NCBI GenBank assembly: GCA_905221605.1
Contig: CAJNDS010002130.1
Location: forward strand, 562,001-626,000
Reading direction: 5' to 3'
DNA: 64,000 nt
DNA from: Symbiodinium natans
Lineage: Eukaryota; Sar; Dinophyceae; Suessiales; Symbiodiniaceae
Positions within the stretch are counted from its first letter, which is position 1, and every line of letters starts with the position of its first letter. The position numbers were made by a program, and so were the translations under genes. This document shows, piece by piece, positions 60,201 through 64,000 of the stretch. The notes under the pieces were generated by a model that saw only the letters and a list, made by a program, of their open reading frames with translations, did not search any database and was not told the origin of the DNA.

Positions 60201-60776
60201 CTCAGGGGTGATTTGTTGAGGAAGCTCAAGGCAGACCGCTATCCTGTGCACTTTGGTTCGACATGTACAGGATGCCAGGCAAGCCCTCTCGTCGGTTTTC
60301 GCTTCAGCTGCAAGACCTGTCCCGATTCGCACTACTGCGCCGCCTGCTTTCGGGGGCGGGGGCACTCCCACGCAAGCGGCCACAGCTTCACCAAGCTGGA
60401 GTACCCAGGCGCTCCCATCGTTGATGCCCTTCCACCACCAGCACTGCAACCCGGCTCGGCCGTCGTGATTGTTGGCACTGGTCAGAAAGACCAGGATGGC
60501 CAGCTGGGCCTGCTCCTGTCAGATGCGACCTCTTCAGCAAGCTGGCAGGTGGTAGTGGATGGCCTCGACCAGCCGTGCACTGTCGCGGCAGAGCACCTGT
60601 TCGTGAAGACGGAATCAGAACCGCAGCCAGAACGGCTGCCTGAATCGAAGTCGCCGGCTCAAGATTCAGACAAGCTGAAGGAGCCGAAGCCAGACGTTGC
60701 CCGCGCAGCGACGCCAGCCCGTGCAGCAGTCACTCCTCGGCGCTCCAAGGCCAAGCGGCAAAGGCAAGCACAATGA
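54111..60776 (+). CDS. VWA / alpha-kinase / PDZ-repeat / ZZ-finger protein, multi-exon
   Basis: Domains in order: helical coiled-coil exon; von Willebrand A domain with DMTASM metal-binding start, GGGDQCEDILTGL and PNHG; atypical alpha-kinase domain (protein Ser/Thr kinase fold of myosin heavy chain kinase and eEF2 kinase) with FGKGAMRFAF, LEPWIPGRYEKFTSNAGHIT, AFSHYTF, LVSDIQGV, TDPQIHSED, FGRGNL and the zinc-ligand CSDIC; four PDZ-like repeats; ZZ zinc finger; basic tail ending at TGA 60774-60776. Vwa-alpha-kinase pairing is known from Dictyostelium VwkA-type proteins; the PDZ and ZZ additions are unusual to my knowledge. A local frameshift splits the kinase at about 56350. Some internal exon joins (56866-57025 and 57731-58713) were not resolved, and the true 5' end was not found. 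Confidence 0.75.
54420..54735. repeat. CACACACATCA minisatellite in intron
   Basis: About 25 units of an 11-12-nt repeat, ending close to the VWA exon acceptor; it includes a CAGA run. Confidence 0.95.
54758..55551 (+). CDS. VWA-domain exon
   Basis: CACGTTGCAG^; 264 codons. KNVDICFVFDMTASMEWWLK begins the A domain; later VRVAFVGYKDYEE, GGGDQCEDILTGL, LYLLSQTPNHG, ILDKMVHVF. About 30 extra residues after PNHG compared with the family. Ends at a GT donor whose two leftover bases join 55641. Confidence 0.85.
55641..55989 (+). CDS. Alpha-kinase exon, N-lobe
   Basis: TTTGTCAG^; WVIKDWSSSGKWTHVQAQL, then PFGKGAMRFAFYVVDED and AQFLAREFSLEYP. GC donor (CCC^GCAACT) gives phase 0 to the next exon; the GTGAGC at 56013 is out of phase. 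Confidence 0.85.
56087..56662 (+). CDS. Alpha-kinase exon, C-lobe, with frameshift
   Basis: CCGCCCAG^; EMPIEFVQAQLLVLES..., LEPWIPGRYEKF, SDIQGV, TDPQIHSED in one frame to about 56353. The conserved Gly-rich FGRGNL and CSDIC segments continue in another frame; relative to the family four bases are lacking. GTAAGT donor at 56663. Confidence 0.8.
56866..56937 (+). CDS. Linker exon of the alpha-kinase gene
   Basis: ATCGACAG^; joins the previous exon in phase to read (R)ADAKKLLEADSRSHVETQTP; donor ACG^GTTGAC or an earlier GC. Confidence 0.6.
57025..57184 (+). CDS. PDZ-like repeat 1, first half
   Basis: TTGCTTGCAG^; TTSDSLGGAEIEWTPSPKII, then RVEKCSPASLAGCEPEA and MIAGTS; GT donor. Joins 57668 in phase 0. 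Confidence 0.75.
57586..57657. mobile_element. MITE family A copy (A14) in PDZ intron
   Basis: ACAAAATAGGGGGTCCCC at left, GGCCCCTAATTTTGGAAACC at right, ten nt before the acceptor CAAAGTCTCAG^. Confidence 0.75.
57668..57730 (+). CDS. PDZ-like repeat 1, second half
   Basis: VQRLARTDILKLLAAEKNMI then F, GC donor (TTC^GCAACG). Confidence 0.75.
58714..58765 (+). CDS. Pre-PDZ2 exon
   Basis: CATTTGCAG^; KGQFLDAVKHDAKKCLQ; GC donor (CAG^GCAAGG). Duplicate of the start of 59493-59665. Confidence 0.7.
58907..59033 (+). CDS. PDZ-like repeat 2, first half
   Basis: CGATCCAG^; then VDCLAGASFAWTTPPEVIAV and QKGSPAD; GC donor (ACG^GCAATT). Confidence 0.8.
59130..59246 (+). CDS. PDZ-like repeat 2, second half
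   Basis: CGGATTCAG^; GLVEVGVRLHEVGGQDVAGM then SRAQILHLLQDCSSMRM; right boundary approximate. Confidence 0.8.
59493..59665 (+). CDS. Pre-PDZ3 plus PDZ-like repeat 3, first half, fused exon
   Basis: GTGAAG^; KCDFLGKVREDAKLCLQ runs without interruption into ASLGG... and VDCLAGANFAWRTSPEVIAV; GC donor (ATG^GCATCT) at the same site as in repeat 2. Confidence 0.8.
59736..59846 (+). CDS. PDZ-like repeat 3, second half
   Basis: GATCCCAG^; GLVEVGEKLHEVGGQEVAGM then SRAQILHLLQECSSMQM; GT donor. Confidence 0.85.
59920..60776 (+). CDS. Last exon: PDZ-like repeat 4, ZZ finger, basic tail
   Basis: CTGGCAAG^; MSVTLKVSEAASHDP, HLRVKWSDPPVIVSD, DLLVEIDGTSLVGM (PDZ-like 4), then a ZZ finger at about 60256-60410 (CTGC, CKTCPDSHYCAAC, two His in HSHASGHSF), a small beta-rich segment (GSAVVIVGTG... 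WQVVVDG) and a Lys/Arg/Pro-rich tail. Stop TGA. Confidence 0.85.
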
Positions 60777-61238
60777 GATAGGTGCAGTCTGCATGCTGTA
60801 TCCTCAGGCAGAAGACTCTGAAGCGGCTCTTTCCGATAAGTCCGACGGTGAATCTGTTGCAGGACGGCACGTGGCTAGGTCTGGGAAACACCGTGGCGAC
60901 AAGTGCAGTAATCACTGTCCAAGCCGGGCCTGGCAGGACTTTCCCTTTCACAATCCGCCCGCGAATTGAGGAAGGCCCCTCGGCATGAGCACGCTCCACA
61001 ATCGGCTGCATGAAGCTCTCAGAGGGATTGTCGTTGAGGCTCCGCTCGTCCCTACAGCTGGGGTTGTGAGTTGTGCGCGTCTTGCAAGGCAAATGCGACA
61101 GCTGCGTTGCAGCGATGCAAGTCCAAGGGGTGCTTGGGCCTCCAAAACCGCAACTAAACTTATACCAGCATGAAAACATCTGCTGCGCAGACCTGACACA
61201 AAGCGGTCTTTGAATTTACTGTAAGCGATTCAACTAAG

Positions 61239-61678
61239 GTCTTTGCCGCGGCAAGTGCGGCGCAATGGTGGAAGTGGACACGGAAGATTACATCAAGAAC
61301 GGTCAGTTTGTTCTTTGCACCTGGGATTGGATGAAGGGAAGAGAGCGAAAAAGAGTCTTTTCTTCGTTATGCAGCTGTAAACAAGGTGCCAAGTGCAAGG
61401 TCAAAGCGGCCAACAGCCAGGTGAGGGCTGCATTTTCTGATGGCTATTGTGTGGCTTTGAATGCATGGGTTCTACCTCAGAGAGCCATGTGCGAATGTGT
61501 TCAGGCCACGAAGCCGTGCTCGGAATGTAGCCAAGACATCGTGTACTCGCTCTTTGAAGCAGACTGTGGACGTGAGATACCCTCGTGCTGTGCAAAATGC
61601 CTCCCGACTGCAGAGCAGTATGTTACGAACTCCTCAACTCACAGCTGTCATGTTCCAAAGGCATCGGGAAGCATCTAA
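61239..61678 (+). CDS. Cys-rich, putative zinc-binding exon
   Basis: CAACTAAG^; LCRGKCGAMVEVDTEDYIKN then GQFVLCTWDW, CSCKQGAKCK. A GTGAGG donor at 61421 may end the exon after KAANSQ; if read through, further Cys pairs (CECVQ, CSECSQ, CCAKC) follow to TAA. Zinc-ribbon-like spacing; no family assigned. Confidence 0.5.
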
Positions 61679-62267
61679 CTGTGCCTTCCAAGGCAGCGGA
61701 CAAGGTGCTGGCAGATGGATTCTCATCAGCCCGCTGCCGCCTACTGGCAAGTCGATGCCTTCTCTGGAGTAGGCATAAAGTTTTTGTAAAGAAAGCAGTA
61801 CTGCTGCTGCATGGAGACAGAACGCCGTGGCAAGTTGTGGCAAGATACACAATGCTGCCCTACTCATGAGCTTCCATGAATTCCCACGATGTCTCCTGCA
61901 CGGAACATGTGGCAGTTTTGCCTCCTGGCCATGGGCACCAAGACACGGAATGCCCTTGACAGCGGCCAGAGGCGTTGGAACTTAGTGGCTCGCACATCGT
62001 CCAGAATGGAGCACATGCTCCCCCGCATCTGAGGGCATGCCACCAGGTGATGAGATGTGATTGATTGAAGGGGAGAACTGTTCTTGTGACGAGCGTGCAC
62101 TGCCCGTGACAATGCAAGATTTCCAAGATTTTGTGTCATGCACTTTTCAGACAGGTCGCAAGCCGGCATCACGGTGTTGCGAAAGGAGTTCCATATGCAG
62201 TGCATGCATGCCGGGAGCAACACTCCAAATTCTCCGCAGTTGGTGCCTATGCTTTCATGGGTCAGAA

Positions 62268-62768
62268 TCATCCTTGAATCCCTCTGGAAACCTCAGACTT
62301 CAGCGTTGCGCCCGCCGAATCTGACAACACGCAGCCATTTGGCACGCCCACGCACTTGATCAGATGGTACCAAGTCTGAGTCCCGTGTTTCAACCTCACC
62401 CGCAACTTAGAGGTCACGATCTGCCTGCAAAATGCACATGCAGAGCAGACACGAATAGACCCAAGGCTAGACTTGTGACATCTCATAGCCGACAGTGGCT
62501 TCCGAACCAGATGGTGACCACAGAGCAACGGCTGTGCAGAGACATGTCTGCAAGAAGAAGGAGTCCGTCCACAATCTAGCATCTCCTGTGGCTCCCTTTT
62601 GCTGGCACGCTGTAGTTGACTCAAATTATTGCTCAGCACAAGCATCGGAGGACCAAAGAATCCTAGGCATGAATACACTTCGGGGCTGATCTCAGTTATG
62701 GTCCCCTTATGTCCCCTTCTTGGTTCTTTAAACTCTGAGAAACGGTGTTCAGCGAGCCCAAAGGCCAA
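62268..62768 (-). CDS. Possible zinc-finger exon, minus strand
   Basis: 166-codon frame containing CSACAFCRQIVTSKLRVRL and QTWYHLIKC, a CxxC...WYH-x3-C arrangement resembling PARP-type or similar fingers. The next minus frame (61864-62271) overlaps and reads KFQRLWPLSRAFRVLVPMAR; the two would need a splice or frameshift to join. Tentative. Confidence 0.35.
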   Translation of the reverse strand: MAFGLAEHRFSEFKEPRRGHKGTITEISPEVYSCLGFFGPPMLVLSNNLSQLQRASKREPQEMLDCGRTPSSCRHVSAQPLLCGHHLVRKPLSAMRCHKSSLGSIRVCSACAFCRQIVTSKLRVRLKHGTQTWYHLIKCVGVPNGCVLSDSAGATLKSEVSRGIQG

Positions 62769-62769
62769 G

Positions 62770-63100
62770 AAAAGCGATTCCTAAACGTCCTAAACTGCAT
62801 GGAATATGTTGATATCCAGACTGACAAGGCCCATATACATGTTTTTGATTAGTTTAGTAGTTGTTGTTGTATCTCCTCCCCCCACTTCTCGCATCTCAGG
62901 AGACTATGTCAAAGAACTTTTCCAGACTTGCAGAGGCACGAGCTGGCGAAGCTCTCTTTTCTTTCATGCAAGCTACTCGTATCCTAAGCTCTGAACTCCT
63001 GGTGACTTCGTAAGTTTAGGTTAGCGCTTATGTAGGGCCCGGTGCTGGCAAGACATGGTTGACGCTGGCGGAGGCAGCCTCCCTGCAAATCTGCCCGCAG
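62770..63100. other. No gene seen
   Basis: No exon with paired splice sites and no repeat noted. Confidence 0.3.
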
Positions 63101-63112
63101 CAAGCTGTGTGG

Positions 63113-63213
63113 CGGTTACGAAAATAGGGGGCCCTTAGTGTAGAAGCCCATATTGTAGGATTCCCTTACACTAAGGACCCCAAAAAGGTGCCCCTAGTTT
63201 CGGAAACCCACGT
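63113..63213. mobile_element. MITE family A copy (A15)
   Basis: GTTACGAAAATAGGGGGCCC at left, AGGTGCCCCTAGTTTCGGAA at right. Confidence 0.85.
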
Positions 63214-63298
63214 GTCTCCCCCGAGCGAGGCATCGCCGAAGTCTTTGACGGCGTCGCGGAATCGCCTCCGGCAGCCCCCAGGTGGCTGCAGCTATATG

Positions 63299-63400
63299 GG
63301 GTTTACAAAAGAATAGGGGGGCCCATAAAGTAGACCCCCAAAGTGTAGGATTCCACCCAATTGAGGTAGGGTTCCCTTAGAATAAGGACCCGAATTCAGG
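63299..63400. mobile_element. MITE family A copy (A16), right end decayed
   Basis: GGTTTACAAAAGAATAGGGG at left, TAAGGACCCGAATTCAGGTA at right. Confidence 0.7.
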
Positions 63401-63871
63401 TATCTGGTAGGAGGCTTCTAGTTGAAGGGGCGCTCAAACTTGGAACAGATGTTTGGCCACACTGGTCGTAGCGCTGCAGTGGGTGAAGCAACCTGTTTGC
63501 ATTGAACGGTTGCGTGGTCGCAGAAGCACGGCAATATATCCTCCGTCCCCATACCTTTCACGAAAGAGCCAGCCAGCACTAATGTCCCAGAATCTGTGCC
63601 CCAGACGCCAAGAACAAAGGAACCAGAAGCAGAAGCCGTAAAGCCCAAGAAGTGCAAAAGCCGCAAAAAAATTCGAGGGAAACCTTAAAGCCTCTGAAGA
63701 TCTGTAAACAACAACCTCAACTCTAGGCCCTTAAACCTTGCAACCTTCTGTACCCCAGGATCCGCAGGCCGCCACCGCGTGATGCCAAGCCAGTTGAGTC
63801 CTCAGATGTTGGCCTGGGGGTTGCGAGTTTTGGGGATATTTGAGTTAGGCTGTTGGACTCTTGGACCTTGC

Positions 63872-63975
63872 TTGGGGTTTAGGGTTTAGGGTTTAGGGTT
63901 TAGGGTTTAGGGTTTAGGGTTTAGGGTTTAGGGTTTAGAGATTTAGAGATTTAGAGATGTAGGGTTGAGGGTTTA
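63872..63975 (+). repeat. TTTAGGG array with TTTAGAGA tail
   Basis: About ten perfect units, then TTTAGAGA and decayed units. Confidence 0.95.
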
Positions 63976-64000
63976 GGGATTTAGGGCTTCGGGTTTGTTA

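Noticed and set aside
60730..61179. 149-codon minus-strand frame
   Set aside because: Overlaps the end of the well supported plus-strand exon and shows no domain; likely antisense shadow.

Overview
The window looks like nuclear DNA of a dinoflagellate, probably of the Symbiodinium/Polarella group (Suessiales); the species cannot be read from the sequence. The reasons are: very many interstitial arrays of the plant/dinoflagellate telomere unit TTTAGGG and variants, on both strands; genes cut into many very short exons (15-100 nt); introns that mostly begin with GC (some GT, a few GA) and end in AG followed by G; pentatricopeptide (PPR) and PDZ-rich proteins; and many small inverted-repeat elements. 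A 100-N assembly gap lies at 23039-23138.

Layout. 1-20.9 kb is mostly repeats: telomere-like arrays with drifting units, MITE-like elements, microsatellites, a degenerate tandem repeat (2.9-3.9 kb), and scattered exon-like islands. Several of these (7.4-14.7 kb) encode charged helical or coiled-coil segments and may belong to one gene. 21.7-32.8 kb carries, on the plus strand, a poly(A) polymerase gene that I could piece together from 19 small exons. Many of its introns are packed with CCCTAAA/TTTAGGG arrays, and its largest intron (29747-32595) holds an intronless 394-codon reading frame with an internal duplication and a second long reading frame. 34.3-35.2 kb has four phase-compatible exons of an unrecognised helical protein. 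37.9-38.8 kb has two exons of an F-box protein. 43.3-53.1 kb has many exons of a PPR protein, roughly one PPR fragment per exon. 54.1-60.8 kb has a large gene combining a coiled coil, a von Willebrand A domain, an alpha-kinase domain, four PDZ-like repeats, a ZZ zinc finger and a basic tail. 61.2-61.7 kb has a Cys-rich exon, and a possible zinc-finger reading frame lies on the minus strand at 62.3-62.8 kb.

The genes do not form a pathway; they are ordinary eukaryotic neighbours. What links them is structure: the same element families and telomere-like arrays recur in introns throughout. The points most worth following are the array-filled introns of the poly(A) polymerase, the dominance of GC donor sites, the alpha-kinase/PDZ/ZZ fusion with a local frameshift and an intron present in only one of two duplicated PDZ copies, the nested reading frames, and an insertion of a telomere array inside a repeat whose uninterrupted relative is also present. 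Gene models were made by eye from frame, splice sites and family knowledge; no alignment or search was run.
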